In this document: positions 20,629-29,739 of the stretch, piece by piece | Layout of the letters: the number at the start of each line of letters is the position of its first letter | How positions within the stretch are numbered: position 1 is the stretch's first letter | NCBI RefSeq assembly: GCF_014126615.1 | Contig: NZ_CP059896.1 | Coordinates: 3,172,501 to 3,236,500, forward strand | Source: Ciceribacter thiooxidans | Lineage (GTDB): Bacteria; Pseudomonadota; Alphaproteobacteria; Rhizobiales; Rhizobiaceae | Direction of reading: 5' to 3' | DNA: 64,000 nt | Program-made: the position numbers and the translations under genes | Notes under the pieces: model-generated | The model's database searches: none | The model's input: the letters and a program-made list of their open reading frames with translations, nothing else | What the model was told of the DNA's origin: nothing

Positions 20629-21486
20629 TTACGCTGCGCCTTCGCTTTTCCAGAGCGCATGAAAGTGGTGCACAGGCCCATGCCCGGAACCCACGCTCAA
20701 GGCATCCGCGGCATCGATCGCTCCCGCGACATAGGTCTTGGCCACCACGACGGCTTTCTCCGGCGATGCTCCCTTGGCAAGCCCGGCAGCGATCGCGCTC
20801 GACAGCGTGCAGCCGGTGCCATGCGTGTTGCGGGTCGCAACGCGCGGTGCCTCGAACCAGGTGAGGCCCGCCGCAGAGGCGAGCACATCCGGGCTGTCGT
20901 TTCCGGGAAGATGCCCGCCCTTGACCAACGCCATGTTCGCGCCAAGCCCCACGAGTCGCAGCGCCTGACCGGCCATCTCGTCGCGATCGCGGGCCTCGGG
21001 CTCACCGAGAAGAGCTGCCGCCTCCGGCAGGTTCGGCGTGACGACTGTGGCGAGCGACAGGAGCCGTGTTTTCAGGACCATCACCGCGTCATCCGTCAGT
21101 AGTGGCGCGCCACCCTTGGCGATCATCACTGGATCGAGAACGACAGGCACATCGGCATGACGCGCGAGCACGTCGGCGACGGCTCCTGCAATCGCCGCAT
21201 TGGCGATCATGCCGATTTTCACGGCGCCCGCCCTTATGTCGGCGAAGACGGCCCGGATCTGCTCGGCAACGAAATCCGGCGGCACGACGTGTATGCCGGT
21301 CACGCCTCGCGTGTTCTGTGCCGTGAGGGCGGTTGCCACCGCCATACCGTACACGCCCAGTGCCGAAAACGTCTTGAGATCGGCCTGGATGCCGGCACCG
21401 CCTGAGGGATCGGAACCGGCAATGGAAAGGGCGTTGGCGATCACCGGTGCCCGCGGTGTATTGTCTGCGTTCTGAAGATCACTCAT
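20629..21486 (-). CDS. thiD: Hydroxymethylpyrimidine/phosphomethylpyrimidine kinase
   Basis: A 285-residue ribokinase-fold enzyme that phosphorylates HMP and HMP-P for thiamine. Motifs are [19 protein letters not shown] at the N-terminus, [15 protein letters not shown], and the catalytic block [20 protein letters not shown]. Two ATGs are adjacent; the second (21486) is six bases from the Shine-Dalgarno, so I prefer it to 21489. It lies directly behind a TPP riboswitch and is the only thiamine gene in the window. Confidence 0.95.
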   Translation of the reverse strand: MSDLQNADNTPRAPVIANALSIAGSDPSGGAGIQADLKTFSALGVYGMAVATALTAQNTRGVTGIHVVPPDFVAEQIRAVFADIRAGAVKIGMIANAAIAGAVADVLARHADVPVVLDPVMIAKGGAPLLTDDAVMVLKTRLLSLATVVTPNLPEAAALLGEPEARDRDEMAGQALRLVGLGANMALVKGGHLPGNDSPDVLASAAGLTWFEAPRVATRNTHGTGCTLSSAIAAGLAKGASPEKAVVVAKTYVAGAIDAADALSVGSGHGPVHHFHALWKSEGAA

Positions 21487-21492
21487 CATCAG

Positions 21493-21510
21493 CCTTTCCC
21501 TACGGAAAGG
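21493..21510 (-). promoter_or_regulatory. thiD: Hairpin sequestering the thiD Shine-Dalgarno
   Basis: On the minus strand CCTTTCC and GGAAAGG pair around a short GTAG loop, and GGAAAGG is the thiD ribosome site. This is the likely expression platform of the TPP riboswitch, acting on translation. No U-rich terminator is seen between aptamer and start. Confidence 0.6.
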
Positions 21511-21550
21511 TCGCGGGACTGGGTACCAGCGGCCCTCAACCCGAAACGAC

Positions 21551-21622
21551 TCCCTCCGCCAGCATGATCTGGTTCAGGTTCAAAGGGTTCTTCTCAGCCC
21601 GACCTTCCGGTGGACGCCCCCG
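21551..21622 (-). ncRNA. TPP (THI-box) riboswitch
   Basis: On the minus strand the conserved blocks appear in order: a G-rich 5' arm, GGGCTGAGA, ACCCTTTGAACCTGA, ACCAGATCATGCTGG and the closing GGAGGGA. These match the THI-box consensus, including the pyrimidine- and pyrophosphate-sensing loops. It sits about 65 bases before thiD and should lower ThiD synthesis when thiamine pyrophosphate is high. Confidence 0.93.
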
Positions 21623-21753
21623 TCTCACCATCCTGTCGCACAGATCGCCGCGGCTGTCACGCAGGCTGTCGCAGGACGGTTGCCGGTGGAAGACGAAGCT
21701 GGCACTCTGCATGATGCTGACAGAGTCCACCTAGGCAGCACATCGGAGCCGTC

Positions 21754-22560
21754 GTGCGCATGAGTAAGGGCCGATTCCACATTACGAACACTGCGCTCTT
21801 CGGCGTGACCGCAGTGACTGCCGACACGCGACACAGCTTTCCGCGCCACACCCACGACGCCTTCGGGGTCGGGATCATTCGCCGGGGTGCACAGAAGTCC
21901 CTGAGTGGGCGTGGTGTGGTGGAGGCGGGTCCGGGCGACATCATCACCGTCAATCCCGGAGAAGTGCACGACGGTACGCCGATCGGTGATCACGGTCGTT
22001 TCTGGCAGATGCTCTACCTCCTGCCCGAGACGATAGCGGCCGCGGCGCTGGAGATCACCGAGGGCGGCAGGGGGACGTTCGAGTTCGAACATCCGGTCAT
22101 CCAAGACGTCCGTCTCGCGGGGCGCTTTCGACAGTTCTTCGCCGCCGTGACGGCAGACGACGGGGCGCTCCTTGAGAGCGAGGCAGGACTTCTGGCGCTC
22201 ATCGCCTCCGTGTTGCAGCCGAGCGCGACGGCGGCCGCGACGAGAAGTGCCGGTATCCGGCGCGCTGCGAAACGGCTCGATGACGACCCTGCACGTCCGA
22301 CCACCCTCACCGATCTTGCGCAGGAAGCCGGCCTCAGCAAGTTTCAGCTGCTGCGGGCATTCGTACGGCAGACCGGTTTCACGCCGCACGCCTACCAGAT
22401 CCAGAGGCGGATCGACTTGGCTCGGCGCATGATCGACGCGGGCTCTCCACTTGCGGAGGCGGCAGCGACAAGCGGCTTCGCCGATCAGAGTCACATGACT
22501 CGCGCCTTCGTCCAGCGATACGGGGTCACGCCCGGCGCCTATGCCGCGGCCGTCCACTGA
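21754..22560 (+). CDS. AraC family transcriptional regulator
   Basis: A 268-residue regulator. The N-terminal AraC-type cupin has FPRHTHDAFGVGII and PGEVHDG; the C-terminal two helix-turn-helix motifs run from about residue 175 (TTLTDLAQEAGLSKFQLLRAF) to AATSGFADQSHMTRAFVQRYG. GTG at 21754 or ATG at 21760 could be the start. The LysE exporter 83 bases downstream is the probable target, a common regulator-exporter pair. Confidence 0.88.
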   Translation: MRMSKGRFHITNTALFGVTAVTADTRHSFPRHTHDAFGVGIIRRGAQKSLSGRGVVEAGPGDIITVNPGEVHDGTPIGDHGRFWQMLYLLPETIAAAALEITEGGRGTFEFEHPVIQDVRLAGRFRQFFAAVTADDGALLESEAGLLALIASVLQPSATAAATRSAGIRRAAKRLDDDPARPTTLTDLAQEAGLSKFQLLRAFVRQTGFTPHAYQIQRRIDLARRMIDAGSPLAEAAATSGFADQSHMTRAFVQRYGVTPGAYAAAVH

Positions 22561-22642
22561 GAGCCAGCTGCAATTCCGTTCAAGACCCGCCGCCGCTTTC
22601 CGGTGTCTGCTTCGCTCTCCAGCCCAAAAGAGGAGAGCCGCT

Positions 22643-23254
22643 ATGACCCCAGAATACCTCCTGACGTCGCTGATTATCATCCTTCTGCCCGGCACCGGTG
22701 TCATCTACACGATCGCCTATGCTCTCGGCGCCGGCTGGCGGGCAAGCGTGATCGCCGCCTTCGGCTGCACGCTCGGCATCATCCCCCATGTTGCGGCGAG
22801 CGTAACCGGCCTTGCGGCACTCCTTCACGCGAGCGCCCTCGCGTTCCAGGCCGTCAAGTATCTCGGCGTCGCCTATCTGCTCTTCATGGCATGGGGCATA
22901 TGGCGGGACGAGGGTGTGCTTCAGGTCACCTCGACCCGTGCAGCCTCCGGCGCAGGCAAGATCATTACCGACGGCCTGCTCCTCAACATCCTCAATCCGA
23001 AGCTGTCACTTTTCTTTCTCGCCTTCCTGCCACAGTTCGTCCCCGCGAACGCACCGAACGCATCCCTGCACATGCTGGTGCTGGCCAGCGTCTTCATGGG
23101 ACTGACCTTCGTGGTCTTCATGGGCTACGGAGTCTTCGCCGCGGCCACGCGGCGCCACGTCATCAGTCGGCCTCGGCTGCAGCTGTGGCTGCGCCGATCG
23201 TTTTCCGGTGCTTTCGCGGTCCTCGGGTTACGTCTGGCGCTCGCCGACCGATAG
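22643..23254 (+). CDS. LysE family amino-acid exporter
   Basis: A 203-residue, six-helix inner-membrane protein. The LysE/RhtB signature LLPGTGVIYTIAYALGAGWRAS and the mid-protein LLNILNPKLSLFFLAFLPQF (the NPK motif) are clear. Members export amino acids or homoserine lactones. I used the ATG at 22643, where a RhtB-type N-terminus (MTPEYLLTSLIII) begins. It follows the AraC gene. Confidence 0.87.
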   Translation: MTPEYLLTSLIIILLPGTGVIYTIAYALGAGWRASVIAAFGCTLGIIPHVAASVTGLAALLHASALAFQAVKYLGVAYLLFMAWGIWRDEGVLQVTSTRAASGAGKIITDGLLLNILNPKLSLFFLAFLPQFVPANAPNASLHMLVLASVFMGLTFVVFMGYGVFAAATRRHVISRPRLQLWLRRSFSGAFAVLGLRLALADR

Positions 23255-23259
23255 GAAAC

Positions 23260-24843
23260 TCACGCCGCCTTGGCGACGTGATATTCCTTGATGGCGACCA
23301 TCTTGATGGCAGGATATCGCTCAGCCTCGTAGCGAAGCGAAAAAGCGTCCTGCGCCATGAACACCGGATCGCCGTCGAGGTCGCGGCACATATTGCCCCG
23401 CTGCTGGGTCATGAACTTTTCGAGTTCGCCCGGCTGATCGGCCGAAATCCAGCGGCAAACGGAGAAACGCGGCATGTCGAAGGAAACCGGCAGGCCGTAT
23501 TCCGCCGAAAGTCGCTCCTTGAGGACGTCGAGCTGCAGCGCGCCGACGACGCCGACGATCGCCGGCGAGCCGTCTTCCGGCTGGAAGAGCTGCACAACAC
23601 CCTCTTCCGCCATCTGCTGGAGAGCCTCCTTCAGCTTCTTCGCCTTCATCGCGTCCTCGAGCCGTACGCGGCGGAGGATTTCCGGCGAGAAGTTCGGCAC
23701 GCCCTGGAAGACCAGAGATTCCCCTTCGGTCAGCGTGTCGCCGATCCGTAGCGTGCCGTGGTTCGGAATGCCGACGACATCGCCTGCATAGGCGGTGTCG
23801 GCGAGCTGCCGCTGGGAGGCGAAGAAGAACTGGGGCGCGGTGAGACCCATCTGCTTGCCGGTGCGCGACAGCCGCGCCTTCATCCCGCGCTCAAGCTTGC
23901 CCGAGCAGATGCGGGCAAAGGCGATGCGGTCGCGATGGTTCGGATCCATGTTGGCCTGAATCTTGAAGACGAAGGCCGTCATCCGATCTTCGGCGGCGTG
24001 TACCGTACGGATGTCAGCCACCTGGTCGCGCGGCGGCGGTGCGAACGCGCCGAGCGCGTTGATGAGATCGCGCACACCGAAATTGCGCAGCGCCGAGCCG
24101 AAGAAGACCGGCGTCAGGTGGCCTTCGAGAAAGGCCTTGCGGTCGAACGGCCGGCAGGCCTCCTGGGCAAGCGCGAGCTCTTCGATGAAGGTCTGACGTT
24201 CGTTTTCCGGCAGGTGCTCGGCAATGCTCTGCGGACCGTTGACCTTCAAGGGCTCGACCTGGGTGTCGGAACCGCGGAAGGTATTGTCCGCCAGATTGTA
24301 GGAGCCGCAGAAGGTCTTCGAGCGGCCGACCGGCCAGGTGACCGGTGCGGTGTCGAGAGCGAGCTTCTCCTCCACCTCATCGAGGATTTCGAAGGGATCG
24401 CGGCTTTCACGGTCCATCTTGTTGACGAACGTGATGATCGGAATGTCGCGCATGCGGCAGACTTCGAAGAGCTTCAGCGTTCGCGGCTCGATACCCTTGG
24501 CGGCATCGATCACCATCACCGCGGCGTCCACTGCCGTCAGCGTGCGATACGTGTCGTCGGCGAAGTCTTCGTGACCGGGTGTATCGAGGATGTTGAAGAC
24601 CTTGCCGTCGTATTCAAAGGTCATCACCGAGGTGACGACCGAGATGCCGCGCTCGCGCTCGATCTTCATCCAGTCGGAACGCGTCTGGATGCGGTCCTTC
24701 TTCGCCTTCACCTCGCCAGCGAGCTGGATCGCCCCGCCGAACAGCAGCAGCTTTTCGGTGAGCGTTGTCTTACCCGCGTCCGGGTGCGCAATAATCGCGA
24801 AGGTGCGGCGGCGGGATACCGCCTCTGCAAGTGTTTCAGCCAT
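23260..24843 (-). CDS. prfC: Peptide chain release factor 3
   Basis: A 527-residue translational GTPase that recycles RF1/RF2. G1 is AHPDAGKTTLTEKLL, G3 is DTPGHEDF, and G4 is NKMD. RF3-specific sequence includes RERGISVVTSVMTFEYDG and the C-terminal ALQLDVLKERLSAEYG. It is close to E. coli RF3 (529 residues) in length. It is convergent with the LysE gene and divergent from dut. Confidence 0.96.
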   Translation of the reverse strand: MAETLAEAVSRRRTFAIIAHPDAGKTTLTEKLLLFGGAIQLAGEVKAKKDRIQTRSDWMKIERERGISVVTSVMTFEYDGKVFNILDTPGHEDFADDTYRTLTAVDAAVMVIDAAKGIEPRTLKLFEVCRMRDIPIITFVNKMDRESRDPFEILDEVEEKLALDTAPVTWPVGRSKTFCGSYNLADNTFRGSDTQVEPLKVNGPQSIAEHLPENERQTFIEELALAQEACRPFDRKAFLEGHLTPVFFGSALRNFGVRDLINALGAFAPPPRDQVADIRTVHAAEDRMTAFVFKIQANMDPNHRDRIAFARICSGKLERGMKARLSRTGKQMGLTAPQFFFASQRQLADTAYAGDVVGIPNHGTLRIGDTLTEGESLVFQGVPNFSPEILRRVRLEDAMKAKKLKEALQQMAEEGVVQLFQPEDGSPAIVGVVGALQLDVLKERLSAEYGLPVSFDMPRFSVCRWISADQPGELEKFMTQQRGNMCRDLDGDPVFMAQDAFSLRYEAERYPAIKMVAIKEYHVAKAA

Positions 24844-24934
24844 GAATGTGAATCCTGTGAATTGCCGCGTATCTAGCGATTAAAGGCCGGCATTGCAATT
24901 GACCTCGGGAGATCGCGCGCAAAGTAATGGAGGC

Positions 24935-25405
24935 ATGAACATCCACAACGACATTCGGCCGATCCTCAAGCTTCTCCGCCTAGTCCACGGAGAGGGCATT
25001 CCACTGCCCTGCTACGAGACGGCGGGGGCCGCCGGCATGGACTTGCGCGCGGCCGTGACCGAGGGCGCGCCTATGACGCTCGTGCCCGGCCAGCGGGCGC
25101 TGGTGCCGACCGGCTTCATCATGGAAATCCCCGAAGGCTTCGAGGCGCAGATACGTCCACGGTCGGGGCTTGCCTTCAAGCACGGCGTCACTTGCCTCAA
25201 CACGCCGGGTACCATCGATAGCGACTATCGCGGTGAGGTGAAGGTGCTTCTCGTCAATCTCGGCGACGAGGCTTTCGAGATCGCCCGTGGCATGCGAATC
25301 GCCCAGATGGTGATTGCACCGGTCACTCAGGCGCTCGTCACCGAAGTCGCGGAGACCTCCACGACCACGCGCGGTGCAGGCGGTTTCGGCTCGACCGGCG
25401 TCTAG
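24935..25405 (+). CDS. dut: Deoxyuridine 5'-triphosphate nucleotidohydrolase
   Basis: A 156-residue trimeric dUTPase. The five motifs are present: [43 protein letters not shown] and the P-loop-like GAGGFGSTG tail. It hydrolyses dUTP to dUMP, supplying thymidylate synthesis and keeping uracil out of DNA. AATGGAGG precedes the ATG at 24935. Its end overlaps the convergent Lrp-type gene by four bases. Confidence 0.96.
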   Translation: MNIHNDIRPILKLLRLVHGEGIPLPCYETAGAAGMDLRAAVTEGAPMTLVPGQRALVPTGFIMEIPEGFEAQIRPRSGLAFKHGVTCLNTPGTIDSDYRGEVKVLLVNLGDEAFEIARGMRIAQMVIAPVTQALVTEVAETSTTTRGAGGFGSTGV

Positions 25406-25860
25406 ACGACCGGCGGCAGACGGCGCTTGACGGTCGTGGACTTGATCATGGCCGTGTTCGTCTGGGCACGTTCCGCGATCCGGTCAAGTATACGATCGAG
25501 ATCGGTCATGCTGCGCAGGGCCATGCGGCAGATGAAGCAGTCGTCACCCGTCACCTTGTCGGCTTCGGTGATTTCCGGCGTCTCCTGGATCAGCTTTTCG
25601 ACCACGTGCAGCATGCCCGGCAGCGGCCGGACACGGACAATCGCCTGCAGGGGGTAGCCGAGCGCTTCCAGTTCCACATCCGCGCCGTACCCGATCAGCA
25701 CGCCACGCTCTTCGAGCCGTCGCAGCCGTTCCGAGCAAGCTGGCGAGGAAAGCCCTGCGCGAGCAGCTAGCTCCTTGAGCGGAAGACGCGCATCTCCGAC
25801 AAGCGCTTCAACAATCTTCCGGTCGACGAGATCGAGAGGCTGAATAAAATTCACGTTCAT
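25402..25860 (-). CDS. Lrp/AsnC family transcriptional regulator
   Basis: A 152-residue feast/famine regulator. The helix-turn-helix is at about 15-55 ([28 protein letters not shown] and following), and the ligand-binding RAM domain follows, with [11 protein letters not shown]. The start at 25860 gives the usual family length. It is divergent from an EamA exporter 107 bases away, which it probably controls in response to an amino acid. Confidence 0.9.
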   Translation of the reverse strand: MNVNFIQPLDLVDRKIVEALVGDARLPLKELAARAGLSSPACSERLRRLEERGVLIGYGADVELEALGYPLQAIVRVRPLPGMLHVVEKLIQETPEITEADKVTGDDCFICRMALRSMTDLDRILDRIAERAQTNTAMIKSTTVKRRLPPVV

Positions 25861-25915
25861 GGGGTATTCACCTAACTTTGTTCCGAGTTTCAGGTAATTC
25901 ACCTCATTCTGGTGA
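25861..25915. promoter_or_regulatory. Repeated ATTCACC motifs between lrp-type gene and EamA exporter
   Basis: ATTCACCT occurs twice (about 25867 and 25897), followed by the inverted form GGTGAA (about 25912); GGTAATTCACC is a near palindrome. The position in a divergent Lrp-exporter gap suggests operator sites for the regulator. This is inference from arrangement. Confidence 0.4.
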
Positions 25916-25967
25916 AGCAATTATGCCGCTTCCTTTGCTAGGCTGCAACCATCCCAAGGAGGTTGCC

Positions 25968-26873
25968 ATGTCACCCATAATCAAGAGCGGAATTCTCGAT
26001 ATGACCGTCGCCATGGTGCTGTCCGGCACGATCGGCTGGTTTGTCCTGCAGTCCGGGCAATCGCCCGCAAACGTCGTCTTCCTGAGATGCCTGATCGGCG
26101 CCCCGGTTCTGGCATTGCTCGCATATCGCGCCGGCGTCCTCGCCGTTGTTCGCGGACGCACTCTGTTTCTGGCGATGATCGGTGGTGTCGCACTCGTTCT
26201 CAACTGGCTCGCCCTCTTCTCCGCCTATCCGCTCGCATCCATCTCGGCAGCGACGATCATCTACAACGTTCAGCCATTCATGCTTGTCGGTCTCGGCGTG
26301 CTCTTCCTCGGCGAAAAGGTCTCCACCAACAAGCTCGTCTGGCTGGGGCTTGCCTTTGCCGGTATGCTGGCGATGACCCTTTCGGGACCGGCGACGGAAG
26401 AGAACGCGCAGGGCAGCTATCTGCTGGGCATCCTGCTCGCGGTCGCCGCGGCCTTCTGCTACGCCGTGGCGGCCTTCGTAACGAAATCGCTCAAGGGCAC
26501 CTCCCCCTATCTGATCGCACTGATCCAGGTCGGCACAGGCGTGGTCCTGCTGGCACCACTTGCCGACTGGCACGACCTTCCCACCGCACCGCAAAACTGG
26601 GCGATGGTGGCAGCCCTCGGCATCGTTCACACCGGGATCATGTATGCGTTCCTCTATTCGGCAATCCAGAAGCTGCCGGTGGTGCTGACCGGCACGCTGT
26701 CCTTCCTCTATCCCGTCGTGGCGGTGATCGTGGACATGTATGCCTTCGGACATGTACTGACGCCCGTGCAAGCGCTCGGCGGGGCAGCAATCCTCTTCGC
26801 GGCCATCGCGACCACGCTTAATCTGGCGCCGAAAGCGCTTCTCCTGCCGAAGAGAAAGGCGCCGCAACGATGA
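25968..26873 (+). CDS. EamA/DMT-family transporter
   Basis: A 301-residue protein with ten hydrophobic segments in two EamA halves (LVLNWLALFSAYPLASISAA in the first, AVAAAFCYAVAAFVTKSL opening the second). A strong ribosome site AAGGAGG lies before the ATG at 25968. It is probably an amino-acid or metabolite exporter under the divergent Lrp-type regulator. The stop overlaps the next ATG (ATGA). Confidence 0.87.
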   Translation: MSPIIKSGILDMTVAMVLSGTIGWFVLQSGQSPANVVFLRCLIGAPVLALLAYRAGVLAVVRGRTLFLAMIGGVALVLNWLALFSAYPLASISAATIIYNVQPFMLVGLGVLFLGEKVSTNKLVWLGLAFAGMLAMTLSGPATEENAQGSYLLGILLAVAAAFCYAVAAFVTKSLKGTSPYLIALIQVGTGVVLLAPLADWHDLPTAPQNWAMVAALGIVHTGIMYAFLYSAIQKLPVVLTGTLSFLYPVVAVIVDMYAFGHVLTPVQALGGAAILFAAIATTLNLAPKALLLPKRKAPQR

Positions 26874-27172
26874 TAACCTGCTATCTCCGCTACGTGATCG
26901 ATCCGTACAAGGCGAAGGAATTCGAGCACTACGCGCGGCTCTGGATACCACTGGTGAACCGGCTCGGCGGCACGCACCACGGCTACTTCCTGCCACACGA
27001 GGGCGCAAACAACATCGCGCTGGCGCTGTTCAGCTTTCCGTCGCTGGCCGACTACGAGAGGTACCGACAGAAGATGGCCGACGACGCGGAATGCCAGTCG
27101 GCTTTCGCCTATGCGGAGGAGACCCGTTGCATCCTCAGTTATGAGCGGAGCTTCATGCGGCCGATATTCTGA
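26870..27172 (+). CDS. NIPSNAP family protein
   Basis: A 100-residue ferredoxin-like (dimeric alpha-beta barrel) protein. CYLRYVIDPYKAKEFEHYAR and GYFLPHEGANNIALALFSF match the NIPSNAP family, whose bacterial role is unknown. It is translationally coupled to the upstream EamA exporter by a four-base overlap, suggesting a shared function. Confidence 0.8.
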   Translation: MITCYLRYVIDPYKAKEFEHYARLWIPLVNRLGGTHHGYFLPHEGANNIALALFSFPSLADYERYRQKMADDAECQSAFAYAEETRCILSYERSFMRPIF

Positions 27173-27175
27173 CCT

Positions 27176-27808
27176 TCAGCGTTGGGCTTCCATTGCCATC
27201 CGCACTGCAAGCCCCGCGAGAACCGTTCCCATCAGCCACCGCTGCACGACCACCCACAAGGGCCTCCCGGCGAGAAAGAGCGCGATTGCGCCTGCGCTGA
27301 CCGCGATCATGGCATTGACGGTGACACTGATCGTGATCTGGGTGAAACCGAGAACCACCGACTGAACAAACACGCTGCCGGCGGACGGATCGATGAACTG
27401 CGGCAGCAGCGACAGGTACAACACCGCAACTTTCGGGTTGAGCAGGCTCGTGACGAAACCCATCGTGAACAGGCGCCGGGGCGAGTCCTTCGGCAGTTCG
27501 CGGACCTGGAAGGGCGAGCGCCCGCCCGGTCGCAATGCCTGCCACGCCAGCCAGGCGAGATAGGCGGCCCCAGCAAGCCGCAGTGCATCATAAGCATAAG
27601 GTACCGCAAGCACCAGTACGGTGATGCCGAGGGCAGCCGACAGCATATAGACGACGAAGCCGAGGGCCACGCCACCAAGCGAGACCAGGCCCGCCGCGGA
27701 TCCCTGGCAGATCGACCGCGACACGAGGTAGATCATGTTCGGCCCTGGGGTCAGCACCATTCCGAGGCAGATGAGGCCGAAGGCGAGAAGCGAGGCGGTG
27801 GACGGCAT
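27176..27808 (-). CDS. LysE family transporter
   Basis: A 210-residue, six-helix RhtB-type exporter. LTPGPNMIYLVSRSICQG carries the signature Pro-Gly-Pro-Asn, and TSLLNPKVAVLYLSLLPQFID holds the NPK motif. The start at 27808 (MPSTASLL) places the first helix correctly; the longer in-frame start at 27886 is unlikely. It is divergent from another LysE gene and convergent with the NIPSNAP gene. Confidence 0.88.
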   Translation of the reverse strand: MPSTASLLAFGLICLGMVLTPGPNMIYLVSRSICQGSAAGLVSLGGVALGFVVYMLSAALGITVLVLAVPYAYDALRLAGAAYLAWLAWQALRPGGRSPFQVRELPKDSPRRLFTMGFVTSLLNPKVAVLYLSLLPQFIDPSAGSVFVQSVVLGFTQITISVTVNAMIAVSAGAIALFLAGRPLWVVVQRWLMGTVLAGLAVRMAMEAQR

Positions 27809-27947
27809 GACGGGTCTCTTGATTGAAGGGCTCCAGAAGTGGAAAGCAGAAGGCAACGGGACCGGCAACAACGATCGTGTCACCATTGCAAGTTTGGCGT
27901 CTCTGGGTTAGCCGTCACGCATTCGTCCATCGATCGCGGACCCCGTC

Positions 27948-28565
27948 ATGACCTTTACTACGCTGCTTGCCTATGCCGGTGCACTTTTCATCGCTGCAGC
28001 CATTCCCGGTCCCGGGATGACGGCGATCGTGGCGCGAGCCCTCGGCTCAGGTTTCCGACCAACCTTCTTCATGGGGCTGGGACTGATCCTCGGCGATCTC
28101 TGCTACCTGACCGCGGTTGTCCTCGGGCTCTCCTATCTCGCCCAGACGTTCGTGACACCCTTCCTCGTCATCAAATATGCCGGCGCCGTCTATCTCGGCT
28201 ACATTGCCTACAAGCTCTGGACGGCCGGCCTGCTGCCGCAGGAAGTTCAGGCGCGCAAGGGCGGCGGCCTTGGCTCTTCCTTCCTCTCCGGCCTCTTCGT
28301 CACGCTCGGCAATCCGAAGACCATGCTTTTCTACGTCGCCCTTGTGCCGACGCTGATCCCGCTCGAGGCGATTGGGCCGACGGACTATGCCGCGCTCGCC
28401 GGAATCACCTTCGTTGTTCTGATAGCCGTGCTCATCCCCTACATCGTGCTCGCTGCTCGGGCGCGAACGCTGCTCAAGCAGCCTTCTGCGCTCAAACTCC
28501 TGAACCGCATGGCCGGCAGCATTCTGGCGAGCACCGCCGCCTATATCGCCGTTCGAGCCGCCTGA
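27948..28565 (+). CDS. LysE family transporter
   Basis: A 205-residue RhtB-type exporter, related to its divergent neighbour but clearly different. IPGPGMTAIVARALGSGFRP is the N-terminal signature and LFVTLGNPKTMLFYVALVP the central NPK motif. The substrate is unknown. This is the third LysE-family gene within 6 kb. Confidence 0.88.
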   Translation: MTFTTLLAYAGALFIAAAIPGPGMTAIVARALGSGFRPTFFMGLGLILGDLCYLTAVVLGLSYLAQTFVTPFLVIKYAGAVYLGYIAYKLWTAGLLPQEVQARKGGGLGSSFLSGLFVTLGNPKTMLFYVALVPTLIPLEAIGPTDYAALAGITFVVLIAVLIPYIVLAARARTLLKQPSALKLLNRMAGSILASTAAYIAVRAA

Positions 28566-28584
28566 AATAAATATTTGGGACCTC

Positions 28585-28605
28585 CGCCCGACAGGCGTGT
28601 TTTTT
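28585..28605 (+). terminator. Weak terminator after the LysE gene
   Basis: CGCC and GGCG pair around CGACA and are followed by TG and six T residues. The stem is short, but the U-tract and position, 20 bases after the stop, fit. Confidence 0.35.
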
Positions 28606-28701
28606 CTCCCCGGACGGCCTGCCGTAGGTAAAGGGTTCTAGCCGGGTACGGACTTTGATCCTATTGTGCGCTCACAACGACCAGTCTTGAGGGAGAGCAC
28701 T

Positions 28702-29670
28702 ATGTCCGACACGAAGAAACCCGGCCGCGGCCGTGTTTACAGCTCCATTCTCGAAACCATCGGCGACACGCCGATCGTCCGGCTCGACAAGCTGGCGAAG
28801 GAAAAGGGCGTAAAGGCGAACCTGCTCGCCAAGCTCGAATTCTTTAATCCCCTCGCCTCGGTCAAGGATCGCATCGGTCTCGCCATGATCGAGTCGCTCG
28901 AACAACAGGGCAAGATCACTCCCGGCAAGACGGTGCTGGTCGAACCCACCTCCGGTAACACCGGCATTGCGCTTGCCTTTGCAGCCGCCGCCAAAGGTTA
29001 CCGGCTGATCCTCACCATGCCGGAAACCATGTCGATCGAGCGCCGCAAGATGCTGGCACTGCTCGGTGCCGAACTGGTGCTGACCGAGGGACCGAAAGGC
29101 ATGAAGGGGGCAATCGCCAAGGCAGAGGAACTCGTTTCCGAGCTGCCCGACGCCGTCATCCCGCAGCAGTTCGAAAATCCGGCCAATCCTGAGATTCACC
29201 GCAAGACGACAGCCGAGGAGGTCTGGAACGACACCGCCGGTGCCGTCGACATCTTCGTCTCGGGCATCGGGACGGGCGGCACCATTACCGGCGTCGGCCA
29301 GGTGCTGAAGGCCCGCAAGCCGTCGGTGAAAGTCGTTGCGGTCGAGCCTACCGACAGCCCAGTGCTTTCCGGCGGAAATCCCGGGCCCCACAAGATCCAG
29401 GGAATCGGTGCGGGCTTCGCCCCGAAAGTCCTCGACACGACGGTCTACGACGAGGTCGTCACCGTCACGAACGATGAGGCATTCGAGAACGCACGGCTGA
29501 CCGCTCGCCTCGAAGGCGTTCCGGTCGGCATCTCCTCCGGCGCGGCGCTCGCGGCAGCAATCAAGATCGGCCAACGCGAGGAAAACGCCGGAAAGACGAT
29601 CGTCGTCGTGATCCCCTCCTTTGCTGAGCGCTATCTCTCGACGGCACTGTTCGAGGGGCTCGGAGGCTGA
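28702..29670 (+). CDS. cysK: Cysteine synthase A
   Basis: A 322-residue PLP enzyme, O-acetylserine sulfhydrylase. The PLP lysine is in NPLASVKDR, the substrate loop is [12 protein letters not shown], the phosphate loop [12 protein letters not shown], and the C-terminal SSGAALAAA follows. AGGGAG precedes the ATG at 28702. It converges with the 3' part of comM. Confidence 0.95.
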   Translation: MSDTKKPGRGRVYSSILETIGDTPIVRLDKLAKEKGVKANLLAKLEFFNPLASVKDRIGLAMIESLEQQGKITPGKTVLVEPTSGNTGIALAFAAAAKGYRLILTMPETMSIERRKMLALLGAELVLTEGPKGMKGAIAKAEELVSELPDAVIPQQFENPANPEIHRKTTAEEVWNDTAGAVDIFVSGIGTGGTITGVGQVLKARKPSVKVVAVEPTDSPVLSGGNPGPHKIQGIGAGFAPKVLDTTVYDEVVTVTNDEAFENARLTARLEGVPVGISSGAALAAAIKIGQREENAGKTIVVVIPSFAERYLSTALFEGLGG

Positions 29671-29739
29671 GGGAAGCGCTGTCACCAGTCATCTGCCACC
29701 GATCTCGGTCTCCCTTCGTGCGGCCGAGATTTTGACTGT

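Noticed and set aside
28672..29685. 337-residue minus frame across cysK
   Set aside because: Antisense shadow of a gene with complete PLP-enzyme motifs.
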